From: JAWVZB01 sp033722375
GTDB lineage: Bacteria > Actinomycetota > Nitriliruptoria > Nitriliruptorales > Nitriliruptoraceae
Direction of reading: 5' to 3'
Length of the DNA stretch: 48,440 bases
Assembly (NCBI GenBank): GCA_033722375.1
Contig: JAWVZB010000007.1
Location: forward strand, 1 to 48,440
Under the pieces are notes generated by a model. That model made no database searches, was not told the origin of the DNA, and saw nothing but the letters and a program-made list of their open reading frames with translations. The position numbers and the translations under genes were made by a program. The number at the start of each line of letters is the position of its first letter. The stretch's first letter is position 1. Positions 32,337 to 40,400 of the stretch are shown in pieces.

Positions 32337-32388
32337 GGATCCTCCTCGGAACTGGCTGGCGGCCTTGCGATCCGTCAGGTCTTGGTGA

Positions 32389-32421
32389 CGCAACGCACAG
32401 TTCGACCACCTGTGCGTTGCG
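32389..32421. promoter_or_regulatory. 12-bp perfect inverted repeat in the plsC promoter region
   Basis: CGCAACGCACAG (32389-32400) and CTGTGCGTTGCG (32410-32421) flank a 9-base spacer. The right arm falls at the -35 position of the plsC -10 box TAGGCT (32439-32444). A 10-bp direct repeat TTGCGATCCG also occurs at 32365-32374 and 32417-32426. Placement and symmetry suggest a repressor operator shared by the divergent genes. Confidence 0.7.
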
Positions 32422-32482
32422 ATCCGGCGCGGGGCCTCTAGGCTACGGAGTGATCGGGACACCGCGGGACGGAGGGCTTGCC

Positions 32483-33235
32483 ATGCCGGGGATGGCCGAT
32501 GCGCCACCCATGTACCGGTTCTTCAAGCGCGTCCTCGCGCCGATGAACCGCTACCTCCATCTCCAGGTCGAGGGGCTCGAGAACGTCCCCGACTCCGCTC
32601 CGGCCATCCTCGCGTGCAACCACCTGTCGTTCATCGACTCGATCTGTCTGCCGCTCAATCTCGACCGGCCGGTCTACTTCATCGGGAAGGCCGACTACTT
32701 CGACAGTTGGCGAACACGCTGGTTCTTCTCTGGGGTGGGTGTCGTCCCGATCGACCGCGGTGGCGGCGACGCGAGCCAGCGTGCGTTGAACACCGGGGTG
32801 CGGATCCTCGAGCGGGGCGAACTGCTCGGGATCTACCCCGAGGGGACGCGCAGCCCCGACGGGCGGCTCTACCGAGGCAAGACGGGTCCGGTGCGGATGG
32901 CGCTCGAAGCCGGGGTGCCGATCATCCCCTGCGGTGTCATCGGCACCGACGAGGCGATGCCGACCGGCGCCCGGGTCCCCAAGCGGCATCCGGTCACGGT
33001 GCGGTATGGCAAACCGCTCGATCTGAGCCGCTACGTGGACCGCAAGGAGGATCCGTTCGCGCTCCGCAGTGCGACCGACGAGCTCATGTACGAGATCATG
33101 ATGCTGACCGGCCAGGAGTACGTCGACGAGTACGCCTCCAAGGTCAAGAGCGGCACCGTCGACGTCGACCCGAACACGATCACGATCGATCTGGAGCAGG
33201 TCGAGGCCGAGGCGGACCGGCGTCGGGCGAGCTGA
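32483..33235 (+). CDS. plsC: 1-acyl-sn-glycerol-3-phosphate acyltransferase (PlsC)
   Basis: A 250-residue membrane-associated acyltransferase for phosphatidate synthesis. The catalytic NHxxxxD motif is NHLSFID. PIDRGG, YPEGTRSPDG (acceptor phosphate site) and IIPCGVIGTDE complete the four PlsC blocks. The ATG follows GGAGGG. A mycobacterial homologue (Rv2182c) lies in the equivalent neighbourhood of pimB' and the ArsA ATPase. The C-terminal 40 residues beyond the core are acidic. It may instead use another lysolipid. Confidence 0.9.
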   Translation: MPGMADAPPMYRFFKRVLAPMNRYLHLQVEGLENVPDSAPAILACNHLSFIDSICLPLNLDRPVYFIGKADYFDSWRTRWFFSGVGVVPIDRGGGDASQRALNTGVRILERGELLGIYPEGTRSPDGRLYRGKTGPVRMALEAGVPIIPCGVIGTDEAMPTGARVPKRHPVTVRYGKPLDLSRYVDRKEDPFALRSATDELMYEIMMLTGQEYVDEYASKVKSGTVDVDPNTITIDLEQVEAEADRRRAS

Positions 33236-33237
33236 CG

Positions 33238-33645
33238 TCAGTCCGCGTCGAACTCCAGCGCTGCCGAGTTGATGCAGTAGCGCTGTCCGGTCGGGTCGGG
33301 ACCGTCCTCGAAGACGTGTCCGAGGTGGCCGCCGCAGTTGGCGCAGGTGACCTCGGTCCGGTTCATGCCGAGTGAGCGGTCGTCGTGGAACTCGACCGCG
33401 TCGTCGCTGGCGGGTTCCCAGAAGCTGGGCCAGCCCGACCCCGACTCGTACTTCGTGTCGGAGGTGAACAGCTCGTTGCCGCAGCCGGCGCAGCGGAAGC
33501 TGCCCTCGTCCTTGACGCCGAGCAGCTCGCCCGTGAAGGGGCGCTCGGTTCCCTTCTTGCGGAGGATCTGGAACTGCTCCGCTGTGAGCCGCTCGCGCCA
33601 CTGGTCCTCGGTGAGGTCGCGGACGTCCTGGTTCGTGTCGGTCAC
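33238..33645 (-). CDS. msrB: Peptide-methionine (R)-S-oxide reductase MsrB
   Basis: A 135-residue cytosolic repair enzyme that reduces methionine R-sulfoxide in proteins. The zinc ligands are the two CxxC pairs CAGC and CANC. GSGWPSFWEP and GGHLGHVFEDG are core motifs, and the catalytic Cys is in RYCINSAAL. The recycling Cys is not obvious. The start is the GTG at 33645 with AGGAG at a good distance; the longer frame upstream overlaps the hydrolase gene and is rejected. It converges on plsC with a two-base gap. Confidence 0.94.
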   Translation of the reverse strand: MTDTNQDVRDLTEDQWRERLTAEQFQILRKKGTERPFTGELLGVKDEGSFRCAGCGNELFTSDTKYESGSGWPSFWEPASDDAVEFHDDRSLGMNRTEVTCANCGGHLGHVFEDGPDPTGQRYCINSAALEFDAD

Positions 33646-33707
33646 CGCAGGCTCCTGTCGTGGGTGAGGACGACGGTACATCCCAGGTGTGAACTGACCG
33701 TGAACGG

Positions 33708-34454
33708 TCACGACACCTCGTTCAGGAACTCCTCGTAGGCCCCCTGTGCCTGAGTGCTGGTGAGACTGGACATGTGGTCGTGCCCCTCGAGCGTGATGAG
33801 TCCGAGATGGTCGCGACCCATGGCCGCTCGGGCCATGGCGTCGTAGACCTCGTCGTCGTCTCCGCATACGAGGAGGCTCGGCGCCTCGAGCTGGTCCGGG
33901 ACGTGGGAGAGGTCGGGCCAGTCCGACTGGAAGTAGGCCAGCAGCGCCTGGGGATCGTTCTGGCGGTACTGCTCGAGTGCCCAGGCGGGGACGTCCCACA
34001 TCTGGGACAGGGCTGACGTGACGGTTTCGAGCCCCTGCCTGAGGAGGTCGATCATCTGGCCGGCGGAGTCGTCACTGGCCTCCGGGTCGGCACCGATCAT
34101 GGCCACCGAGGCGAGTCGGTCCTGGGCCTGATCAGCCACGCCCCAGGCGACCTTGGCTCCCATCGACCACCCGAGCAGATGGAACCGTTCCGTGTCCGAC
34201 GCGTCGGCGACGGCGAGGACATCCCCGACCATGCGCTCCAACGCGTAGTCCGCCGGATCCGTCGGTTTCCCGCTCTCCCCGTGACCCCGAGCGTCGAAGG
34301 TCACGACGCGGTGGTTCCTCGCGAGGGTTGGAAGCCAGCCGGCCTCGGTCCAGCTCTCGAGGCGCAGACCACCGCCGTGGTGGAGCAGCACCGTGGAGCC
34401 GGCCCCGGTGACCTCGTAGCGGATCTGGATCCCGTTGCTCGTCACGAACGGCAT
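33708..34454 (-). CDS. Alpha/beta-fold hydrolase
   Basis: A 248-residue soluble hydrolase. LLHHGGG is the oxyanion strand, FDARGHGESGKP is typical of the lactonase/haloperoxidase-like group, the nucleophile elbow is GWSMGAK, the acid Asp is within CGDDDEV and the His in EGHDHMS. The ATG at 34454 follows AGAGAGGG. The substrate is unknown. The 231 bases between this gene and glpK show no recognisable gene or regulatory element. Confidence 0.85.
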   Translation of the reverse strand: MPFVTSNGIQIRYEVTGAGSTVLLHHGGGLRLESWTEAGWLPTLARNHRVVTFDARGHGESGKPTDPADYALERMVGDVLAVADASDTERFHLLGWSMGAKVAWGVADQAQDRLASVAMIGADPEASDDSAGQMIDLLRQGLETVTSALSQMWDVPAWALEQYRQNDPQALLAYFQSDWPDLSHVPDQLEAPSLLVCGDDDEVYDAMARAAMGRDHLGLITLEGHDHMSSLTSTQAQGAYEEFLNEVS

Positions 34455-34685
34455 GGCGGCCCTCTCTTCGCTCGCTGTCGACGAAGGTAATGGGGTCCGG
34501 CGGGGGCACTCGCTGAGGACATCGGTCGCCTCACAGGCGCGCTGCGGATCACCTCGCCCAGGTGGCGCAACGCTGTGGCGATGAACCGATCGGCGAGCAG
34601 TCCGGCCGCAGCGGCCAGATGCGCCGACCCGTCCGCCGACGACGGGACCGGAGGCGGCTCGGGCCCGTGGACGACCTTTCCCGGG

Positions 34686-36197
34686 TCAGGCGTCGTCCGT
34701 GCCCACCACCTTCGCCCACCCGAGCGAACGCTCGACGGCCTCCGACCAGCCAGATCGGAGCTGCTCCCTCGCCGCCCCGTCCATCTGCGGTTCGAAACGT
34801 CGGTCCAGCCGCCACACGTCGGCGAGCTCGTCGGTCGATGACCAGACGCCCGCCCCGAGCCCGGCGAGGAACGCGGCCCCCTGCACCGTGGTCTCCTGCT
34901 GCTCGGGGCGCAGCACCGGCGCGCCGAGGAGGTCCGCCTGGAACTGGCACAACAGGTCGTTCTTCGCAGCTCCGCCGTCGACCCGCAGCTCGGCGATCTC
35001 CTGGCCGGAGTCGCCGCGCATGAGGTCGGCCACGTCCGCCGACTGGTAGGCCATGGCCTCGATGGCGGCACGAGCGAGGTGTCCCCGGTCGGTGCCGCGG
35101 GTCAGCCCCACGAGCGTGCCGCGGGCGTAGGAGTCCCAGTGCGGGGCGCCGAGTCCGACGAACGCAGGCACCAGGTAGACGCCTTCGTTGCCGTCTGGCA
35201 GCGCGGCCGCCAGCGTCTCGGTCTCCGCGGCGTCGTCGATGACCCCGAGGCCGTCGCGGAGCCACTGCACCGCTGCGCCCGTGACGAAGATCGCCCCTTC
35301 GAGGCAGTAGGTGACCTCCCCGTCGAGCCGCCAGGCGACCGAGGTCAGCAGACCCCCCTCGGAGGACGGCGCGACGGCTCCGGTGTTGAGCAGCATGAAC
35401 GAGCCGGTGCCGTAGGTGTTCTTCGAGGTTCCGGGCGTCCAGCAGCCCTGCCCGAACAGCGCCGACTGTTGGTCGCCGCCGATCCCGGTGATCGGGGCGT
35501 CGATGCCGAGGAACGCCTCCGGGTCGGTCCGACCGAACTCCCCGGCGCTGTCGCGCACCTCGGGCAGCACGGACGCTGGAACATCCAGCAGTCCCAGCAT
35601 CTCCTCGGACCACCGGTCCTCGCGGATGTCCCAGAGCATGGTGCGGGAGGCATTGCTCGGTTCGGTCACGTGGCTCGCCCCGCCCGTCAGCTTGGCGACG
35701 AGCCAGCTGTCGACGGTCCCGAACGCGAGCTCGCCCCGCTCGGCCCGGTCGCGGGCGTCGTCGACCTCGTCCAAGATCCACGCGAGCTTGGTGCCGGAGA
35801 AGTAGGCGTCGATCACCAGTCCGGTGGCCCGGCGGATCGCCGATCCGTGCCCGGCCGTCTCGAGCTCGTCGCAGCGCCCCGCCGTCCGCCGGTCCTGCCA
35901 GACGATCGCGTGGTGGACGGGCGCGAGTGTCGCGCGCTCCCACACCACCGTCGTCTCCCGCTGGTTCGTGATCCCGATCGCGGTGACCTCGCCGGGCTCC
36001 GTCCCGGTTGCCCGCAGCACCTCACCGCAGGCTTCGACGGTCGCGTCCCAGATCTCCTCGGCGTCGTGCTCGACCCAGCCCGGCCGCGGGAAGTGCTGAG
36101 TGAACTCGCGGTAGGCGGCGCCGAGGAACTCGCCCCGCTCGTCGACGACGACGCCCCGGACGCCAGTCGTGCCGGCGTCGATGCTGAGGATCCGCAC
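34686..36197 (-). CDS. glpK: Glycerol kinase GlpK
   Basis: A 503-residue FGGY-family kinase that phosphorylates glycerol to sn-glycerol-3-phosphate. GWVEHDAEEIW, GITNQRETTVVW, TYGTGSFMLLNTG, AFVGLGAPHWDSYARG and RVDGGAAKNDLLCQF are GlpK blocks. The phosphate-loop motif near the N-terminus is DAGTTGVRG, whereas typical GlpK reads DQGTTSSR, so the ATP/glycerol site differs slightly. The start is the second of two adjacent GTG codons (36197), eight bases after AAAGGG. No glpF or glpD is present. An inverted repeat lies in its promoter gap. Another FGGY polyol kinase is possible but less likely. Confidence 0.9.
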   Translation of the reverse strand: MRILSIDAGTTGVRGVVVDERGEFLGAAYREFTQHFPRPGWVEHDAEEIWDATVEACGEVLRATGTEPGEVTAIGITNQRETTVVWERATLAPVHHAIVWQDRRTAGRCDELETAGHGSAIRRATGLVIDAYFSGTKLAWILDEVDDARDRAERGELAFGTVDSWLVAKLTGGASHVTEPSNASRTMLWDIREDRWSEEMLGLLDVPASVLPEVRDSAGEFGRTDPEAFLGIDAPITGIGGDQQSALFGQGCWTPGTSKNTYGTGSFMLLNTGAVAPSSEGGLLTSVAWRLDGEVTYCLEGAIFVTGAAVQWLRDGLGVIDDAAETETLAAALPDGNEGVYLVPAFVGLGAPHWDSYARGTLVGLTRGTDRGHLARAAIEAMAYQSADVADLMRGDSGQEIAELRVDGGAAKNDLLCQFQADLLGAPVLRPEQQETTVQGAAFLAGLGAGVWSSTDELADVWRLDRRFEPQMDGAAREQLRSGWSEAVERSLGWAKVVGTDDA

Positions 36198-36214
36198 CAC
36201 AAGTGCCCTTTCCC

Positions 36215-36250
36215 GTCTCGGCTGCACGGTTCGGTTGCGACCGCCGAGAC
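36215..36250. promoter_or_regulatory. Inverted repeat over the glpK promoter
   Basis: GTCTCGGC (36215-36222) and GCCGAGAC (36243-36250) are perfect 8-bp arms separated by 20 bases. The right arm overlaps a minus-strand -10 candidate TAGTCT (36247-36252). It could be an operator or a leader hairpin controlling glpK. Confidence 0.55.
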
Positions 36251-36294
36251 TAACTGCCAGGCCGGATGCCCACGGCCGGTTGTGTTCCGCTTCC

Positions 36295-36303
36295 TACTAT
36301 CGT
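36295..36303 (+). promoter_or_regulatory. Candidate -10 region (TACTATCGT) for pfkA
   Basis: Two overlapping TANNNT boxes, TACTAT (36295-36300) and TATCGT (36298-36303), lie 36-44 bases before the pfkA start. Confidence 0.35.
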
Positions 36304-36338
36304 GAGCCGCTCGTCCATCCCTATCGACCTCCGGAGCT

Positions 36339-37376
36339 GTGTTGGTCTCTCGCATCGGCATCCTCACCGGAGGTGGAGACTGCCCCGGGCTCAACGCGGC
36401 GATCCGGGCCGTGGTACGTCGCGCGGACCAGCACAACGTCCAGGTCTACGGGTTCCGCAACGGCTGGAGCGGCATGATCGAAGCCCAGGCCGAGCAGCTG
36501 ACGATCGCGTCGACACGCGGCCTCCTGCACCGAGGTGGGACGCTGCTCGGGACCTCACGTGTGGATCCCTACCGGGAGGACCAGGGGCTCCAGCGCATCC
36601 GGGACTCGATCGAGATCCACCGTCTGGACGGCATCATCGTCATCGGTGGCGAGGGGACGCTGTCGGCCGCGGCTGGCCTCGCGGAGGAAGAGGGGCTCCC
36701 GATCGTGGGGATCCCCAAGACGATCGACAACGACGTCGGCGGCACAGAGCTCACGATCGGCTTCCTCACCGCCGTGGATACCGCCACCGAAGCCGTCGAC
36801 AAGCTGCATTCGACCGCCGAGAGCCACAACCGCGTCATGGTGCTCGAGGTGATGGGCCGTCACGCGGGGTGGATCGCGACCTTCGCGGGCATGGCCGGTG
36901 GCGCCGACGCCATCCTCATCCCCGAGGTGCCGTTCGACATCGACGCGGTCGCGCGGCACATCAAGCATCGTGCCGGCTCGGGGCGTGACTTCTCCATCGT
37001 GGTCGTCGCGGAGGGCGCGGTGCCCCAGGAGGGCACGCTCGACCTTCCCGACGCCCCGCTCGATCAGTTCGGCCGGCCGAGACTGGGAGGCATCGGGGAC
37101 GTGATCGCACAGGAGATCGAGGAGCGGACCGACTTCCCGGCCCGCGTGACGATCCTCGGCCACGTGCAGCGTGGCGGCAGCCCCAATCCCATGGACCGTG
37201 TCATCGCGACCCGGATGGGAGTACGTGCTGTCGACCTCGCGGTCGACGAGGACTGGGGCATCATGACCGCGTACCAGAAGGGCCGGGTGTCGCCGGTCCG
37301 CCTGGCCGAGGCGACCGCCGAGCTCAGCCAGGTACCCGAGCCGCTGTACCGGGTCGCGGAGGTCTTCTTCGGCTGA
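36339..37376 (+). CDS. pfkA: 6-phosphofructokinase (group III, probably ATP-dependent)
   Basis: A 345-residue glycolytic enzyme. LTGGGDCPGLNAAIR is the N-terminal loop, PKTIDNDVGGTE holds the catalytic Asp, MGRHAGWIA and HVQRGGSPNPMDR are substrate motifs. At the donor site the protein reads GGEGT, with Gly at E. coli position 104, which favours ATP over PPi. The second discriminator is Lys (PKTIDND) rather than Gly. This mixed signature is known for group III enzymes such as those of Streptomyces, which use ATP. The GTG at 36339 or the adjacent TTG at 36342 is the start; GGAG spacing slightly favours the TTG. Confidence 0.93.
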   Translation: MLVSRIGILTGGGDCPGLNAAIRAVVRRADQHNVQVYGFRNGWSGMIEAQAEQLTIASTRGLLHRGGTLLGTSRVDPYREDQGLQRIRDSIEIHRLDGIIVIGGEGTLSAAAGLAEEEGLPIVGIPKTIDNDVGGTELTIGFLTAVDTATEAVDKLHSTAESHNRVMVLEVMGRHAGWIATFAGMAGGADAILIPEVPFDIDAVARHIKHRAGSGRDFSIVVVAEGAVPQEGTLDLPDAPLDQFGRPRLGGIGDVIAQEIEERTDFPARVTILGHVQRGGSPNPMDRVIATRMGVRAVDLAVDEDWGIMTAYQKGRVSPVRLAEATAELSQVPEPLYRVAEVFFG

Positions 37377-37407
37377 CCCTGTGAGCCCGAGACGACAGGA
37401 GATCGCG

Positions 37408-38568
37408 ATGGTCGACCAGGGGAAGAACGGCCACCAACGGGCGCTCGAGGCGCTCCTCGGTGTGCCCACCACGGACGGCAACATCGTGACGGTGCTGCGC
37501 AACGGCGACGAGATCTTCCCGGCCATGCTCGACGCGATCCGGGGCGCGGAGCACACCGTCGACCTGTTGTCGTACGTGTGGTGGAAGGGCGACATCTGCA
37601 CCGAGTTCGCGGAAGCGCTCGCCACGAAGGCCCGCGAGGGCGTGCGGGTCCGGGTGCTGCTCGACGCGATCGGGGCGCGGCTGATGGAGGAGGACGACAA
37701 GGAGCGCATGGAGGACGCGGGGGTGTCACTGTGGTTCTTCCGGTCGGTCAACGACCTCCAGATGTGGGAGTCCACCCACCGCACCCATCGCCGCGCCCTG
37801 GTCGTCGACGGACAGGTGGGGTTCACCGGAGGGGTCGGCATCGCCGACGAGTGGACCGGGGATGCCAACAGCCCCGACGAGTGGCGGGACACGCACCTGC
37901 GGCTCGACGGCCCCGCTGTCGACGGGCTGCGGGCAGCGTTCCTCCAGAACTGGGGCGAGAGCGACCACCCGTTCATCACCGAGGCCGACCGCTACCCGGC
38001 GCTCTCGCGGGACGGCGACAAGTCCGTCATGGTCGTGCGCAGCTCCGCGGGCCACGGTGTCAGCAGCATGTCGATGCTGAAGACGCTCATGATCGAGCTC
38101 GCTCAGGAGCGGGTGCGGATCACGTCCGCCTACCTCGCGCCGGAGGAGCACGCGAAGGCCGCACTGGCCCGGGCTTGCGACCGGGGCGTGGAGGTGGAGC
38201 TGCTCGTTCCCGGTGACCACATCGACAAGCGGGTCGCCAAGATCGCCGCCGAGCAGCACTTCGAGGAGTTGCTCGACATCGGGGTGAGGATCTACACCTA
38301 CGACCGCACCATGCTCCACGCCAAGACGATGACCGTCGACGGGGTGGTGGCCGACATCGGCACCGCGAACTTCAACAGCCGCTCGTTCAGCCAGGACGAG
38401 GAAGTCAACGTGGTCGTGTTCGACCCGGAGGTCGCCGGGCTCCTCGACGAGCACTTCGACCAGGATCTCGAGCACAGTACCCAGGTCACGCCGGAGCTCT
38501 GGGACGACCGCGGCTGGGTCCAACGGGCTGCGGAGAACGCGGTGAGCCTGGTCGACGGAGCGATGTGA
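37408..38568 (+). CDS. Phospholipase D-like (cardiolipin-synthase-related) protein
   Basis: A 386-residue PLD-superfamily protein with two catalytic halves. The second motif HAKTMTVDG is a standard HxKxxxxD, followed by GTANFNSRSF. The first motif reads HRRALVVDG: the Lys is Arg, an uncommon change at a catalytic residue. No N-terminal membrane helices are seen, unlike classical cardiolipin synthase A. The ATG at 37408 follows CAGGAG; the GTG at 37381 lacks a ribosome site. The stop overlaps the next start (GTGA). Cardiolipin or other phosphatidyl transfer is inferred from family. Confidence 0.85.
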   Translation: MVDQGKNGHQRALEALLGVPTTDGNIVTVLRNGDEIFPAMLDAIRGAEHTVDLLSYVWWKGDICTEFAEALATKAREGVRVRVLLDAIGARLMEEDDKERMEDAGVSLWFFRSVNDLQMWESTHRTHRRALVVDGQVGFTGGVGIADEWTGDANSPDEWRDTHLRLDGPAVDGLRAAFLQNWGESDHPFITEADRYPALSRDGDKSVMVVRSSAGHGVSSMSMLKTLMIELAQERVRITSAYLAPEEHAKAALARACDRGVEVELLVPGDHIDKRVAKIAAEQHFEELLDIGVRIYTYDRTMLHAKTMTVDGVVADIGTANFNSRSFSQDEEVNVVVFDPEVAGLLDEHFDQDLEHSTQVTPELWDDRGWVQRAAENAVSLVDGAM

Positions 38569-39356
38569 CCACCCCGGACGAACTCCTCGGCCTGGCCGTC
38601 TCCGTGGCGGAGGAGGCCGGTGAGCTCCTGCGGAGCTACGGCGGTCGGACCGGTCTGGGTGTCACCACGAAGTCGAGCGACACCGACCCGGTCTCCGAAG
38701 CCGACCATGCCAGCGAAGAGCTAATCACGCGACGGCTGACCGAGGCACGCCCGGACGATGGCATCCTCGGCGAGGAGGAGGCCGCCAACCGGGACGGCGA
38801 CAGCGGCCTCCGCTGGGTGATCGACCCGCTCGACGGCACCGTGAACTTCCTGTACGGCTTCCCGCAGTGGTGCGTGTCCATCGCGGCCGAGGACGCGGAC
38901 GGTCCGCTCGTCGGCGTCGTCCACGACCCGTCGCGCGCGGAGACGTTCCAGGCGCGACGGGGCGGGGGCACACGGTTGGGTGACCAGCCGCTACGGGTGA
39001 ACGAACCGGACTCGCTGGCGCAGACCCTCATCGCCACCGGTTTCGCCTACGACCCCGGGCTGCGGGCAGCACAGGGACGCGTGGCCGCAGAGCTCGTCGC
39101 AGACGCCAGGGATATCCGGCGAGCCGGTTCGGCGGCGCTCGACCTGGCGTGGTTGGCGGCGGGGAGGGTCGACGGGTACTACGAGTACGGGCTGTCGCCG
39201 TGGGACTGGGCGGCCGGCCAACTGCTGGTCCAGGAGGCCGGCGGGACGGTCACCCGTCACGTACGCAGGATCGCGGGGCAGGATCGTCCCGGCCTCGTGG
39301 CCGGGAGTCGCGACACCCATGACCGCATCCTCGCTTGGTTGGAGGACCACCTGTGA
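38565..39356 (+). CDS. Inositol-monophosphatase-family phosphatase
   Basis: A 263-residue Mg2+-dependent sugar-phosphate phosphatase. GEEEAANRD supplies metal ligands, WVIDPLDGTVNFLYG is the central IMPase motif, and SPWDWAAGQLLVQEAGG closes the active site. The start overlaps the PLD-like gene by four bases and the stop overlaps the aldolase gene likewise. Substrates in the family include myo-inositol-1-phosphate, histidinol phosphate and fructose-1,6-bisphosphate. In an organism with a PimB'-like enzyme, inositol phosphate is attractive but unproved. Confidence 0.9.
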   Translation: MTTPDELLGLAVSVAEEAGELLRSYGGRTGLGVTTKSSDTDPVSEADHASEELITRRLTEARPDDGILGEEEAANRDGDSGLRWVIDPLDGTVNFLYGFPQWCVSIAAEDADGPLVGVVHDPSRAETFQARRGGGTRLGDQPLRVNEPDSLAQTLIATGFAYDPGLRAAQGRVAAELVADARDIRRAGSAALDLAWLAAGRVDGYYEYGLSPWDWAAGQLLVQEAGGTVTRHVRRIAGQDRPGLVAGSRDTHDRILAWLEDHL

Positions 39357-40378
39357 CCATCGATCTTCGTTCTGACACCGTCACCAAGCCGACCGACGCC
39401 ATGCGGAAGGCGATGGCAGAGGCCGACGTCGGCGACGACCAGTACGGAGAGGATCCGACCACGAACCGGCTACAGGAAGAGGTTGCTGACCGCTTCGGTC
39501 GGGATGCCGCGCTCCTGGTGCCCTCCGGGGTGATGGGGAACGTGATCGCGATGCGGACCTGGGCCGCACCGGGGTCCGAGGTGGTGGTCGAGGACAACGC
39601 GCACCTCGTCGCCTTCGAGACCGGCGCGTCGGCGATGATGGCCGGCGTGCAGTTCCGCACGCTCCCGGGCGTGCGCGGGCAGCTCGTCCCGGCGCAGGTC
39701 GAGGCGGCGCTCCGCCCGCCGCACTTCCCCTACACCGTCAACTCCGCCATCTCGATCGAGAACACCACCAACCGGGGCGGCGGGACGGTCTATCCGCTGG
39801 AGACGATCCGCGGGCTCAAGGAGCTCGCCGACGAACGCGGGATGTCGCTGTACCTCGACGGGGCGCGGATCTTCAACGCGGTCGTGGCCGCCGGCGTGAC
39901 TCCCGACACGTACGGGAAACTCGTTCACGGTCTGTGCTTCTGCTTGTCCAAGGGTCTCGGCGCCCCGATCGGCTCGGTGCTCGTCGGTGACGCCGATGCC
40001 ATCGAAGAGGCACGCACCTGGCGCCGTCGTCTGGGCGGGGCGATGCGCCAGGCCGGCGTCGTCGCGGCGGCGGGCCTCTACGCGCTGGAGCACCACGTCG
40101 AGCGGCTGGCTGACGACCACGCCAACGCGCGTCGGCTCGCGGAGATCGTCGCAGACGCGGTTCCCGCGGCGGTCGATCCCGACGAGGTGGAGACCAACAT
40201 CGTCTACGTGTCCACCGGGGAGCAGTCGGCGGCGGAGCTGTCGGAGCGACTCGCCGACGAGGAGATCCTCATCAACCCGATGGGTGCGAGCGTGCTGCGG
40301 ATCGTGACCCACCTCGACGTGGACGCCGACGACTGTGAGCGTGCGGGGCGTGCACTCGCGAGCCTCTTGTCACGCTGA
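39353..40378 (+). CDS. Low-specificity L-threonine aldolase
   Basis: A 341-residue fold-type I PLP enzyme predicted to split threonine or allo-threonine into glycine and acetaldehyde. It begins IDLRSDTVTKPTDAMRKAM. GDDQYGEDPTTNRLQ follows, and SIENTTNRGGG and LYLDGARIFNA hold cofactor contacts. The PLP Lys is in CLSKGLGAPIGS. The GTG at 39353 overlaps the phosphatase stop and follows GGAGG. Stereospecificity cannot be told from sequence. It is the last gene of a coupled three-gene run starting at 37408. Confidence 0.93.
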   Translation: MTIDLRSDTVTKPTDAMRKAMAEADVGDDQYGEDPTTNRLQEEVADRFGRDAALLVPSGVMGNVIAMRTWAAPGSEVVVEDNAHLVAFETGASAMMAGVQFRTLPGVRGQLVPAQVEAALRPPHFPYTVNSAISIENTTNRGGGTVYPLETIRGLKELADERGMSLYLDGARIFNAVVAAGVTPDTYGKLVHGLCFCLSKGLGAPIGSVLVGDADAIEEARTWRRRLGGAMRQAGVVAAAGLYALEHHVERLADDHANARRLAEIVADAVPAAVDPDEVETNIVYVSTGEQSAAELSERLADEEILINPMGASVLRIVTHLDVDADDCERAGRALASLLSR

Positions 40379-40400
40379 TCTGCACCGCAGACGCCGAGGC

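Noticed and set aside
34455..34685. A protein-like stretch on the minus strand between glpK and the hydrolase (contains ADGSAHLAAAAGLLADRF)
   Set aside because: It has no start codon with a ribosome site in that frame and extends as an open frame across glpK and into the hydrolase gene; high GC alone makes such frames common.
36339..37376. PPi-dependent phosphofructokinase
   Set aside because: The donor loop reads GGEGT rather than GGEDT/GGDD, which favours ATP despite the Lys in PKTIDND.
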